This document shows positions 16,169 to 24,002 of a stretch of 28,504 nt of DNA, in pieces. This stretch comes from an uncultured Actinomycetes bacterium (lineage in GTDB: Bacteria > Actinomycetota > Acidimicrobiia > Acidimicrobiales > Ilumatobacteraceae). Positions within the stretch are counted from its first letter, which is position 1. Every line of letters starts with the position of its first letter. The position numbers and the translations under genes were made by a program. The stretch is from the NCBI GenBank assembly GCA_937927625.1, contig CALBSD010000026.1, forward strand, positions 1 to 28,504, in the 5' to 3' direction. The notes under the pieces were generated by a model that searched no databases, was not told the DNA's origin, and saw only the letters and a program-made list of their open reading frames with translations.

Positions 16169-18562
16169 ATGGGAGCACCACATCGCCGTCGCCGAATTGC
16201 AATCGCGTTGCTCATTGCTTCTGGCATTGTTATGCCGCTCACACAAGCCACTGTTCACAAAGCATCCGCCGACAATCTGCCCCCACTCGGGGTCATTATT
16301 CGCGGTCACGGCAACGGACATGGCCGAGGCCTCAGTCAATACGGTGCATACGGATGGGCCACTCGTCTTGGCGGCACATGGCAAAGCATCATTGATTTCT
16401 ATTACGGCGGCGGCGGTCGCATACTCACCACTCTCACTGCTGCTGATGCTGGTGCAACTCCCGGTGGTGTCATGAGCGTTCGCCTTGAGGTGCAAGACGG
16501 CAAGCAAGCGGCCACTATCTCTGACACCAAAACACTCTCGTGGGCCGGACGGAGCGGTACCTACGGATCGCTTATTGCTCGACCTGTCGCTTCGAACACC
16601 TTCGACATCTTTGCCTCATCGAACATTTCTTGCGGCAGCACCACGGGAACACCAAGCGGATTCACTCTCATTGGCGACAACATTCGCGGGCCGATTGACT
16701 TCGTAACAACGAATGGTTCCAACCCAGCTGCCGTTGCTCCAACAGACTTGATCGGCATCTGTGAACCTGCAACGTCTGCATACAAAGCACGTATTCGTTA
16801 CTACCGCGGTGGCATTCGCGCCACGGCGGACGGAAGCAATCACCGCGTCGTCAATCTGGTCACGCTGGAGTCCTACTTGCGTGGCGTCGTTCCACGTGAG
16901 TCTCCTGCAGGATGGGGCGATGCTGCAGGCGGCTTAGGTTTGCATGCCTTGCGGGCACAGGCAGTTGCTGCTCGTAGCTATTCATTGTCTGAATCTCGTT
17001 ACTCATATGCAAAGACATGTGACTCACAAAACTGCCAGGTGTATGGCGGTGCTGCGCTTCGTACGGTGGGCTCCACATCTTCGACGGTGCTGGAGGATTC
17101 TCGCACTGACCGTGCCATTGCCGAGACAGCTGGTTACGTCGTCAAAGATTCAAACAACACCATCTCACGTACTGAATTCACTTCATCCAACGGTGGACGA
17201 ACAGCTGCCGGAACTTTCCGTGCTCAAATTGATAATGGCGACATCACTGCAGATGCTGCATTGCAGAACTGGTCACGATTCATCACCGCAGCACAGTTGC
17301 AAAAGATGTACCCCACCATTGGCGTCTTTCTCAACATGTCAACCGTTCATGACGGCCTCGGTGGCGAATGGAACGGATACACCACTTCGGTCACCATCAC
17401 GGGGACTGCAGGTTCTGTCACACGAAGTGGCTGGAACTTCCGTGGTGATTTTGATCTCTACGCACCCTGGTACGAAGCATTCCCCGTAGCGCCCGCAGAC
17501 CCGGCAGCAGCGCCAGTTGGCTCCATTCTCTTCATTGGTGATTCGGTGAGCGAGAGTATTGCCACCGAATTCAATGACATGGTGACACCCGCGTACCCTG
17601 CAATGACTTACCAAGCATGCGCCGGACGCGGCATGGCCGGCGCAGATTGCCTCTTTGCAGTTGCCGCACCACAAATTGATCTTGACGGTGTGGGCATCGC
17701 AAATGCTCTCCCCGCTCCAGCCATTGCTGTTGTTGCACTTGGTTACAACGATGACCCCGCCACGTACGACACGGAAGTGCAGCAAATGCTTTCGGCACTC
17801 TCCTCAAAAGCTGTACAACGCATCATTTTCGTCAATATGTCCACGCGTGCTACGTCGCGAAATTATGCGCGCTCTAATCAAGTCCTCGCCAATATTGCAG
17901 CCACAAACCCTGCTGTCACAGTGTTGGATTGGAACGCCGCAAGCGCTGCACAACCGCAATGGCGTTGGTTCGACAACACATCGGTGTGTTGCTGGGTCCA
18001 TCTATCAACAAGTGGCCAGGCAGAGTTCACCTTGTTTCTGAGAACACAACTCGATCTCTTGCGTTCTCAGAACTTGCTTCCGACAACAGCTCTTAACGCG
18101 GCTCTTATCCCGGGCCTACCGCTTGCCATCAAGCACCGTGGAGCAATGGTTGAAGCTGTGCAGAAGAAGATCAATGCTGTGATGAAACTCAAAGGTTCGA
18201 AACGACTGGCTACAGATGGCGATTTCGGTCCAGGTACCGCAAAAGCCGTGAAGGCATTTCAGGCAACGGTCAACTTGCCACAGACAGGCACAGTTGACCG
18301 CACGACTTGGGATGCATTGGGCCTCGCAACGCGTGCAGACCTTGCAATCTTGAAAGTTGGAACTCGCCATCCAGCAGTTAGTTCTATTCAGCGGGCACTT
18401 GCCAAGGTTCTTCGCAAGAAAGTCGCTGTCACCGGAGAATTTAATTCCTCACTTGCAAATGACGTCAAGCTGTACCAGAAGCGAGCAGGCTTCAAGCAGA
18501 GTGGTCGCGTTGGCCCCAGTACATGGGCATCGCTAATGCTCGCAGCAGCGTCGCTGAAGTAA
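16169..18562 (+). CDS. Exported SpoIID/LytB - SGNH hydrolase - double peptidoglycan-binding protein
   Basis: The 797-residue protein joins three modules after a signal peptide (MGAPHRRRRIAIALLIASGI, 1 to ~34). Residues ~40-430 are a SpoIID/LytB-like domain: RGHGNGHGRGLSQYGAYGWA at the start, and VTLESYLRGVVPRESPAGWG and ALRAQAVAARSYSL in the core. SpoIID proteins cut denuded glycan strands or enhance amidases. Residues ~450-635 are an SGNH hydrolase with block I FIGDSVSES, block III ALGYNDD and a likely catalytic Asp-His pair in WFDNTSVCCWVHLS; it might deacylate cell-wall sugars or polymers. Residues ~650-722 and ~728-795 are two PG_binding_1-type repeats (AVKAFQATVNLPQTGTVD, DVKLYQKRAGFKQSGRVG) that would hold it on the wall. 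The whole reads as a multi-step wall remodelling enzyme, by inference. Confidence 0.9.
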   Translation: MGAPHRRRRIAIALLIASGIVMPLTQATVHKASADNLPPLGVIIRGHGNGHGRGLSQYGAYGWATRLGGTWQSIIDFYYGGGGRILTTLTAADAGATPGGVMSVRLEVQDGKQAATISDTKTLSWAGRSGTYGSLIARPVASNTFDIFASSNISCGSTTGTPSGFTLIGDNIRGPIDFVTTNGSNPAAVAPTDLIGICEPATSAYKARIRYYRGGIRATADGSNHRVVNLVTLESYLRGVVPRESPAGWGDAAGGLGLHALRAQAVAARSYSLSESRYSYAKTCDSQNCQVYGGAALRTVGSTSSTVLEDSRTDRAIAETAGYVVKDSNNTISRTEFTSSNGGRTAAGTFRAQIDNGDITADAALQNWSRFITAAQLQKMYPTIGVFLNMSTVHDGLGGEWNGYTTSVTITGTAGSVTRSGWNFRGDFDLYAPWYEAFPVAPADPAAAPVGSILFIGDSVSESIATEFNDMVTPAYPAMTYQACAGRGMAGADCLFAVAAPQIDLDGVGIANALPAPAIAVVALGYNDDPATYDTEVQQMLSALSSKAVQRIIFVNMSTRATSRNYARSNQVLANIAATNPAVTVLDWNAASAAQPQWRWFDNTSVCCWVHLSTSGQAEFTLFLRTQLDLLRSQNLLPTTALNAALIPGLPLAIKHRGAMVEAVQKKINAVMKLKGSKRLATDGDFGPGTAKAVKAFQATVNLPQTGTVDRTTWDALGLATRADLAILKVGTRHPAVSSIQRALAKVLRKKVAVTGEFNSSLANDVKLYQKRAGFKQSGRVGPSTWASLMLAAASLK

Positions 18563-18566
18563 CGCT

Positions 18567-20315
18567 TTAGTTGTCGATGCCGCAACGGGCTTTCCAGGAT
18601 TCAGTACTGACCAAATCTGGATACTTCGTGCGATACGCCTTCTTTAACTTCTTGTAGTTGCGTACCAATTGCCACGTCGTGGTGAAGACCTCATGTTGTA
18701 CCTTGCGGAAACGCTGCGTATCGCGTTCGCACAAGTAGCCCTCTTCGAAGCGAGGGTGACGATACAAAATTTTGTCGTGACGGATTGCAAGACCAACGGC
18801 GCGAACATCGATTTGAGCAACGCCCACGTGGCGAGAGCGCAAGGGCTTTGGAATCCAACGGCCACCACCGAGAAGTGGAGACAAAAGGAATCCGCCCAAA
18901 CGCACCAACTTTGACTTTGGCGGAGTGAAGCCCAGGCTCTTCATCTCTTCCGAGAGAGGACCAGCTTTCTCTTCATTGACCTGGCGAATCTCATCGTGCT
19001 TCGCCGAATGGTCAATCTTCATCCATTCGTCGGGGCCTGCAAGGAAATCTTTCATTCCCCAAATCATGTATTCAGCACTTGCATAGCGATGCGAATACGC
19101 ATTGCGGAATCCGAAGCCTAAGTAACGCCACGCGAGGTGCCAGCGAGTGTGGTCATCAAACACCAATGTGTCGATAAGAGCAAAGTTGCGCACTTCGTAA
19201 TACAACGACGACGGGTTGTTCTTCAATGCAAAGTCCGCGTGCCAGACGGCAATGCCATTCAATGTCACCGTGTGCTTTCCGGTGTGCATCAGACCAAACG
19301 CCACGTCATCGCCGCGCACGAACACCGGGAGAGGGTTGTCAATACCGATGTGCATGGGGAAAACGGTGAACCACCATGCGGAATAGTCGAGATCAACTTC
19401 GAGATGATCATGCACTACTTCGGAACGATGACGAAGATCAATATCACGGCCGTGCGCACGCAGTGGATACACCGATCGGAATTCATAAGCAGAGCCTGCT
19501 TCAAACTGCATCCAAGGCTGTTCTTCGCTAATCATTGCACCATGAATGCAAAGGTCTGGAGAATCTGAATACGACAACAACGAAATTGTGCGAACGATGG
19601 ATTCCGGCTCAAGCGAGATGTCGTCATCCATGAAGACAACGTGCGTGCTCCAACCCTCTTCGCGGAACTCAATCAATCCACGAGCGAATCCACCGGCACC
19701 ACCAAGGTTGGGGTTGGGCAAAACGCGAACAGGCGCCGTTGCAGGAATGTTGGGCTGCAAATTGCGCGCGTTGTCGACCACGATGACTTTGAGATGACCA
19801 TGTACCGAGGGAACAATTGCTTCTAACGCAACAAGCTTGTCGATGGTCGCAAGAACATATTCCTGACGATTGAACGTGGTGATTGCAACACCCAACTGCA
19901 CATTGCGCGTTGGTTCGGTTGTTGTGCCCCACTCACCGCCGTGTACGACAACACCGTCTTCCAGTGCGGTAACGGCGACATAAAAAGACTCTGCACCAAT
20001 GCTGCGAATGTCGTCGCAAGAAACTGCATCACCTTCATCAGAAGATGCAACCACAGTGTCCACGCCATTGGCGTACGAAATGAGTTCCACGAGTGCACGA
20101 CCCGTGACCTGCATCGAAGCAACAATGTCGGTGATCGACGTCAGGCGGCTCCAACGGCCCGCGGCAAAGACTCCGAAAGCGGTATCAAAGGTGGCGCGGT
20201 CATCCTTCGGAAGATGCAGCCCAGAGGTATCGATCGAACCAGCTTTTGAGCGGACGTAGAGCGTGGGCTCTGAGAACTGGGGCGCCGGAATCTGTATCCG
20301 GGCAAGGGGGTGCAC
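18567..20315 (-). CDS. GlfT2-like galactofuranosyltransferase
   Basis: This 582-residue GT2-family enzyme resembles mycobacterial GlfT2, which polymerises galactofuranose from UDP-Galf. An N-terminal beta-sandwich (~1-140, starting PLARIQIPAPQFSEPTLYV) precedes the GT-A domain: GVAITTFNR (~142-150), the metal-binding FMDDD (~228-232), YSAWWF matching the GlfT2 Trp pair, RGDDVAFGL (~334-342, catalytic Asp) and AVWHADF (~356-362). A helical C-terminal domain follows. The GTG at 20315 was chosen because the preceding AGGGGGGTGAGC pairs well with the 16S tail; GTG 20321 is an alternative, and longer frames lack support. It starts 16 nt after glf, the UDP-Galf maker, which strongly supports the specificity. 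The length is a little below GlfT2 (~637). In an organism without mycolates the polymer would be a different galactan. Confidence 0.88.
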   Translation of the reverse strand: MHPLARIQIPAPQFSEPTLYVRSKAGSIDTSGLHLPKDDRATFDTAFGVFAAGRWSRLTSITDIVASMQVTGRALVELISYANGVDTVVASSDEGDAVSCDDIRSIGAESFYVAVTALEDGVVVHGGEWGTTTEPTRNVQLGVAITTFNRQEYVLATIDKLVALEAIVPSVHGHLKVIVVDNARNLQPNIPATAPVRVLPNPNLGGAGGFARGLIEFREEGWSTHVVFMDDDISLEPESIVRTISLLSYSDSPDLCIHGAMISEEQPWMQFEAGSAYEFRSVYPLRAHGRDIDLRHRSEVVHDHLEVDLDYSAWWFTVFPMHIGIDNPLPVFVRGDDVAFGLMHTGKHTVTLNGIAVWHADFALKNNPSSLYYEVRNFALIDTLVFDDHTRWHLAWRYLGFGFRNAYSHRYASAEYMIWGMKDFLAGPDEWMKIDHSAKHDEIRQVNEEKAGPLSEEMKSLGFTPPKSKLVRLGGFLLSPLLGGGRWIPKPLRSRHVGVAQIDVRAVGLAIRHDKILYRHPRFEEGYLCERDTQRFRKVQHEVFTTTWQLVRNYKKLKKAYRTKYPDLVSTESWKARCGIDN

Positions 20316-20328
20316 GCTCACCCCCCTA
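20306..20328 (-). promoter_or_regulatory. G-run/C-run element at the GlfT2-like gene start
   Basis: TAGGGGG, 8 nt, GCACCCCC on the minus strand covers the Shine-Dalgarno and GTG codons of the transferase gene. The same spaced blocks occur at 13928-13950. Base pairing of the G-run with the C-run would hide the Shine-Dalgarno. Confidence 0.35.
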
Positions 20329-20331
20329 GTT

Positions 20332-21480
20332 TCACAGGGCGTCGACCACCAACGGTGGCATTGGACGATTGTCACGCGTGCAATTCAGGAACATTTCAGC
20401 AACTTCGAGGGCTTCTTTGATGGTGACATCCATATCGAGGTAGCGATATGTGCCCAAACGGCCCATGAAGGTAACGCCCGTAGCTGCCCGAGCAGCTTCG
20501 ACGTACTGCAGCAATTGCTCCTTCTCCTTCACCTGGCGAATTGGGTAATACGCAATGTCACCAGGTTCGGCGAGGCGGCTGTACTCGGTGTACAGCGTGG
20601 TGCCCTCATGAGATTCCCAGGGTGCAAAGTGCTTGTGCTCGGTGATGCGCGTATACGGCACATCTACATCGCAGTAATTCATCACTGGACAACCCTGGAA
20701 GTCGCCCGTCGCTTCGCTTTCAACAAAGTCGAGTGTGCGATATCCGAGATTGCCGAATTTGCCATTGAAGTACTCATCAATCGGACCCGACCAGAACACA
20801 TGCTCTGCATCAGCCAACTCTTCAGGAGTCACCGTTTTGTTCAGCGTTACTTCGATCAGTGGGTGGTCAAGTATTGCTTCAACAATCGGCGTGTACCCAT
20901 CGCGCGGAATCGCTTGATAAGGGTGGTTGAAATAACTGTCCTCATATGAAAAACGCACTGGGAGTCTTGCGAGAATCGACGCAGGCAATTCAGTGGGTGA
21001 AACACCCCACTGCTTCTGCGTGTATCCCTTGAAGAACGCTTCATACAGTTCGCGACCCACAAACTTGAGAGCCTGGTCTTCGAAACTCACGGGAGTGTCA
21101 ATGCTGCTGTCGGCGTGTTCCGCAATGTACTGTTGCGCTTCAGCCGGCGAAAGCGTCTTGCCGAAGAACTGATTGATGGTGTGCAAGTTGACGGGCAACG
21201 AATACACAGCACCCTGAGAAGTTGCCTTCACACGATGGTTGTACGGAACCATGTCACCAAACTTGTTGATGTATTCCCACACGTTTTCATGAGCGGTATG
21301 AAAAATGTGCGGTCCGTAGACGTGCACCATGACGCCATTGGCACGGCGCTCCGTATGTGCATTACCCGCAACATGCGAACGGCCGTCGACGACCCACGAT
21401 GCGATTCCGGCTTCAGCGAGTTCACGTGCAACGACTGCACCTGAGAACCCGGCTCCGACAATGACGATTGGTGCTGGCAC
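20332..21480 (-). CDS. glf: UDP-galactopyranose mutase
   Basis: Glf is a flavoenzyme that converts UDP-galactopyranose to UDP-galactofuranose, the donor for galactofuran synthesis. The 382-residue length is typical. Features seen are the FAD motif VIVGAGFSGAVVARELA, the glycine-rich VAGNAHTE, VYGPHIFHT, VPYNHRVKA, the FKGYTQKQWG segment that is characteristic of the family, and DIAYYPIRQVKEKEQ near the C terminus; GTYRYLDMD close to the end contributes the conserved Arg-Tyr region. GTG 21480 starts 10 nt after the rhodanese-MoeB gene; TAGCGT, which begins with that gene's stop codon, lies 7 nt upstream, suggesting its own promoter. It is followed by the GlfT2-like gene. Confidence 0.96.
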   Translation of the reverse strand: MPAPIVIVGAGFSGAVVARELAEAGIASWVVDGRSHVAGNAHTERRANGVMVHVYGPHIFHTAHENVWEYINKFGDMVPYNHRVKATSQGAVYSLPVNLHTINQFFGKTLSPAEAQQYIAEHADSSIDTPVSFEDQALKFVGRELYEAFFKGYTQKQWGVSPTELPASILARLPVRFSYEDSYFNHPYQAIPRDGYTPIVEAILDHPLIEVTLNKTVTPEELADAEHVFWSGPIDEYFNGKFGNLGYRTLDFVESEATGDFQGCPVMNYCDVDVPYTRITEHKHFAPWESHEGTTLYTEYSRLAEPGDIAYYPIRQVKEKEQLLQYVEAARAATGVTFMGRLGTYRYLDMDVTIKEALEVAEMFLNCTRDNRPMPPLVVDAL

Positions 21481-21487
21481 CTAGGAA

Positions 21488-21493
21488 ACGCTA
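21488..21493 (-). promoter_or_regulatory. -10 element TAGCGT before glf
   Basis: TAGCGT begins with the TAG stop of the rhodanese-MoeB gene and ends 7 nt before the GTG of glf. It would allow leaderless transcription of glf and the transferase independent of upstream genes. Confidence 0.42.
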
Positions 21494-22657
21494 GTGCGTG
21501 AGCCAAGGAGCACAGAGACCATCGAGGTCTCGTACTTCAATGCGATCACGGTTTTCGTATGTGACCACGTTGTTTGGGTCGGCACGAAGCTTGAAAACAC
21601 GGAATGACATCTCTGTGGTGTCCACGCTGAGAATGCGGCCGATGAGTGGATCGCCCAATTCAAGAATGATCTTGATGGTCTCGAGCGCCTGAATGGAACC
21701 AATGATTCCGGGCAGCACACCAAGCACACCAGCTTCTGCACAAGATGGTGCAAGTTCTGCTGGAGGTGGCTCGGGAACCATGTCGCGATATGTCGGACCC
21801 TGCTTTGGATGGAAGACCGACACCATTCCTTCGAAACGGAAAATGCTTCCGTGCACCACAGGAATTCCAAGCTTCACGCTGGCATCGTTCAAGAGGTAGC
21901 GGCTGGGGAAGTTGTCTGCGCCGTCGACTACTACGTCGTAGCCCGACATGATTTCCATGATGTTGCTTGCGTCAAGACGTGTGTCATACATCTTCACCTT
22001 GACGTCAGGGTTCAACTTCTCAATGGTCATGCGAGCGGATTCCACTTTGCGCTCACCAATGCGATCCATGTTGTGAAGAATCTGGCGCTGCAAGTTCGAT
22101 GCATCAACATCATCCATGTCAACGATGCCGATGGTGCCAACACCAGCAGCAGCTAGGTACAACGCTGCAGGTGAACCAAGGCCGCCTGCACCAAGCATGA
22201 GCACCTTTGCGCCCAACAACTTTGCTTGTCCCTCAACGCCGACTTCTGGAAGAAGCAAGTGACGCTGGTAGCGGTTGCGCTGATCAGGAGTCAAGGTGAC
22301 TGGCAGACGCCATTCGCGTCCTTCGTCTTTCCACTTGCCGAAACCTCCGGCCATGGACAACACGTTTGTGTATCCAAGTTCCTTCAATGTCTTTGCGGCA
22401 AACGCACTGCGAACACCACCGGCGCAGTACACCACAATCTCCTGGTCGCGGTCTGTAGCGCGTCCTTCGATCTGCGCTTCGAGATGTCCACGAGGAATGT
22501 GCAACACGCCGGGCAATGCGCCCTGTTCGAATTCATCAGGCTCACGAACGTCGAGCACGAGAACGCCGCCAGCCTGAATGCGCTGTTGAGCTTCTGCCGT
22601 ATCAATCTCGATGATTTCGGACTTTGCCTGGGAAAGGAGGTCACGGAACGATGCCAT
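21491..22657 (-). CDS. Rhodanese - MoeB/ThiF-type adenylyltransferase (MoeZ-like, reversed order)
   Basis: This is an E1-like enzyme that adenylates the C-terminal Gly of a small sulfur-carrier protein and passes sulfur to it (molybdopterin, thiamine or cysteine synthesis). Residues ~15-115 are a rhodanese domain with VLDVREPDEFEQGALPG and the active-site loop VVYCAGGVRS. Residues ~125-388 are MoeB/ThiF: RYQRHLLLPEVGVEGQ, the ATP loop VLMLGAGGLGSPAALYLA, DADNF-type VVDGADNFPSRYLLND, and SCAEAGVLGVLPGIIGS with the conserved Cys. As in mycobacterial MoeZ the zinc Cys pairs are missing (GPTYRDMVPEPPP). In MoeZ the rhodanese is C-terminal; here it is N-terminal. The sulfur-carrier partner is not in the window. 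ATG 22657 has TAGGGT 6 nt upstream. Confidence 0.92.
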   Translation of the reverse strand: MASFRDLLSQAKSEIIEIDTAEAQQRIQAGGVLVLDVREPDEFEQGALPGVLHIPRGHLEAQIEGRATDRDQEIVVYCAGGVRSAFAAKTLKELGYTNVLSMAGGFGKWKDEGREWRLPVTLTPDQRNRYQRHLLLPEVGVEGQAKLLGAKVLMLGAGGLGSPAALYLAAAGVGTIGIVDMDDVDASNLQRQILHNMDRIGERKVESARMTIEKLNPDVKVKMYDTRLDASNIMEIMSGYDVVVDGADNFPSRYLLNDASVKLGIPVVHGSIFRFEGMVSVFHPKQGPTYRDMVPEPPPAELAPSCAEAGVLGVLPGIIGSIQALETIKIILELGDPLIGRILSVDTTEMSFRVFKLRADPNNVVTYENRDRIEVRDLDGLCAPWLTH

Positions 22658-22663
22658 GCCAAA

Positions 22664-22669
22664 ACCCTA
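22664..22669 (-). promoter_or_regulatory. -10 element TAGGGT, leaderless start of the rhodanese-MoeB gene
   Basis: TAGGGT, then TTTGGC (6 nt), then the ATG at 22657. A palindrome CCGACT-T-AGTCGG (22670-22682 in plus coordinates) abuts its upstream edge and covers the sir2 stop; it may be an operator or part of a terminator. Confidence 0.47.
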
Positions 22670-22673
22670 CCGA

Positions 22674-23459
22674 CTAAGTCGGGAATTCAGCGCTGGCGAC
22701 AATCGCCTGCAGGATGGGAGTAATCGAGCCAAGAAGGACGCGGTCTGCGTAGCGGTCCATCTGGGTGGGTTCGCCGTTGATGATGACCACCTTGGCGCCT
22801 CCGTTGCGGGCGCGGGGCATGACGCCATTCGCAGGAGACACCGAAAGCGAACTGCCCACCGCTATGAGCACATCGCACTTCTCTGCCTCAGTGAAGGCAC
22901 GATCGATGACCTCTGGAACAAGCGACTGCTCAAACAGAATTGCATCGCTCTTCACGATGCCGCCGCAGAGCTCACAGTGAGGGTCGGGTTCACCGGCGAG
23001 AACACGCTCGATGTACTCACCCATGGGACGGCGATCATCACAATCCCAACAACGACCAAATCGAATTGTTCCGTGAACCTCCACCACGTTGTCTTCCGCA
23101 ACGCCAGAGGCCTGATGCAAGCCATCAACATTCTGAGTGACAACGGCAGCCAACTTGCCCGCATTTTGGATCGCGACAATTGCTCGATGTCCATCATTGG
23201 GTTGTGCGGTGCCATTGAAATTTCGTGCACGACCTTCCCATGCAACTTTTCGTACTTCGGGATCACCCAGGTAATGACTCAGTGTCGAAGTCTTCTCTGC
23301 CAATGGATTCACGGTCCACAATCCGTTCGGACCACGAAAGTCGGGAATACCCGAGTCAGTAGAGATTCCTGCTCCCGTGAAGACAACGATTCGTCCCGCA
23401 TTGCGCAACCACTCGCCTACCTCGGAAACAAGATCATGCGGGATTTCTTCGTTATACAT
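22674..23459 (-). CDS. Sir2-family NAD-dependent protein deacylase
   Basis: Sirtuins remove acetyl or other acyl groups from Lys using NAD. The called 261-residue protein has VVFTGAGISTDSGIPDFRGPNGLW (NAD binding), TQNVDGLHQASG, the catalytic His in VVEVHGTI, the zinc Cys pairs CWDC and CELC, GGIVKSDAILFEQSL, and AVGSSLSVSPAN. ATG 23459 (MYNEEIPHD) is chosen; the longer frame would run into the Shine-Dalgarno region of the divergent gene and adds nothing conserved. TAAGAA lies 7 nt upstream, so the transcript may be leaderless. It is followed after 16 nt by the rhodanese-MoeB gene. Acyl-CoA enzymes such as synthetases are common sirtuin targets in bacteria, but no target is encoded next to it. 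Confidence 0.95.
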   Translation of the reverse strand: MYNEEIPHDLVSEVGEWLRNAGRIVVFTGAGISTDSGIPDFRGPNGLWTVNPLAEKTSTLSHYLGDPEVRKVAWEGRARNFNGTAQPNDGHRAIVAIQNAGKLAAVVTQNVDGLHQASGVAEDNVVEVHGTIRFGRCWDCDDRRPMGEYIERVLAGEPDPHCELCGGIVKSDAILFEQSLVPEVIDRAFTEAEKCDVLIAVGSSLSVSPANGVMPRARNGGAKVVIINGEPTQMDRYADRVLLGSITPILQAIVASAEFPT

Positions 23460-23505
23460 CGCCCCATTCTTATCGAGGTGTCCACATCCTTCACACACCA
23501 ACCTC

Positions 23506-23511
23506 AGGAGG
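23506..23511 (+). promoter_or_regulatory. Ribosome binding site AGGAGG that fixes the start at 23517
   Basis: A perfect AGGAGG, 5 nt before ATG 23517, shows that this gene begins here and not in the long open frame that extends upstream on the same strand across sir2. Confidence 0.8.
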
Positions 23512-23516
23512 ATTCC

Positions 23517-23993
23517 ATGCACCCCAGCCACACTGACAATGATGCGATTATCAACATCGTTCAATGGAAAGACTCACTAGTCGAGCACGACGGATACGCC
23601 ATCGATGATCCCTACATCGAGATGTTCTGGCTGCCCGTCCTCGGCCCCACTGCAACGTGGCTCCTTCGTCGTTTGGCTGGTGGACTACAGCAACAACCCG
23701 ATGGCTACATGGTGGATATGGCTGATCTCGCTCGAGGTATTGGCGTCACCTACACACCGGGTCGGCACAATCCCTTTGCCCGTGCGCTGAACCGATGCAC
23801 CATGTTCGGAGCAGCCCAGCAAATAGCTGTCCAACCCCTACGTACCATTGCCGTACGAAGCGTCCTCCCCCAACTTCCTGTTCGTCATCTCTCGCGGCTT
23901 CCTCATCCGCTACGAGTTGCCCACCACGATTGGATTCATATGGGGGCACACATGCAGCCAACTAGTGAAACAAGTGAGCTCTCCAACGCATAG
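23517..23993 (+). CDS. Conserved actinobacterial protein of unknown function, 158 aa
   Basis: I do not know its function. The sequence looks like a small, compact, mostly helical protein found in actinobacteria: DPYIEMFWLPVLGPTATWLLRRLA, then VDMADLARGIGV, a Gly/His/Asn turn (GRHNPFARALNRCTMFGAAQQ), AVRSVLPQLPVRHLSRLPHPL and a His-rich end (RVAHHDW). The WLLRRL...DMADLARGIG region has the look of a helix-turn-helix or winged-helix fold, but no catalytic motif is visible. The start is fixed by the AGGAGG site. It is divergent from sir2 (57 nt between starts). Its TAG stop forms the first three bases of the -10 hexamer of the next gene, 9 nt before the next ATG. Confidence 0.8.
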   Translation: MHPSHTDNDAIINIVQWKDSLVEHDGYAIDDPYIEMFWLPVLGPTATWLLRRLAGGLQQQPDGYMVDMADLARGIGVTYTPGRHNPFARALNRCTMFGAAQQIAVQPLRTIAVRSVLPQLPVRHLSRLPHPLRVAHHDWIHMGAHMQPTSETSELSNA

Positions 23994-23996
23994 CCT
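23991..23996 (+). promoter_or_regulatory. -10 element TAGCCT, leaderless start at 24003
   Basis: TAGCCT starts with the stop codon of the 158-aa gene and is followed by CAGGGC (6 nt) and the ATG of the SGNH gene. CAGGG is a poor, too-close Shine-Dalgarno alternative. Confidence 0.47.
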
Positions 23997-24002
23997 CAGG
24001 GC

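Noticed and set aside
20322..20375. N-terminal extension of the GlfT2-like protein into glf
   Set aside because: The extra residues overlap the glf coding end, are not conserved-looking, and a good Shine-Dalgarno lies just before GTG 20315.
22611..23516. Plus-strand frame running upstream of the 158-aa gene
   Set aside because: It is antisense to sir2, and the AGGAGG at 23506-23511 fixes the real start at 23517.
23460..23564. N-terminal extension of Sir2 containing a CEGC pair
   Set aside because: The Cys codons arise from the Shine-Dalgarno region and start of the divergent gene; the sirtuin fold begins after ATG 23459.
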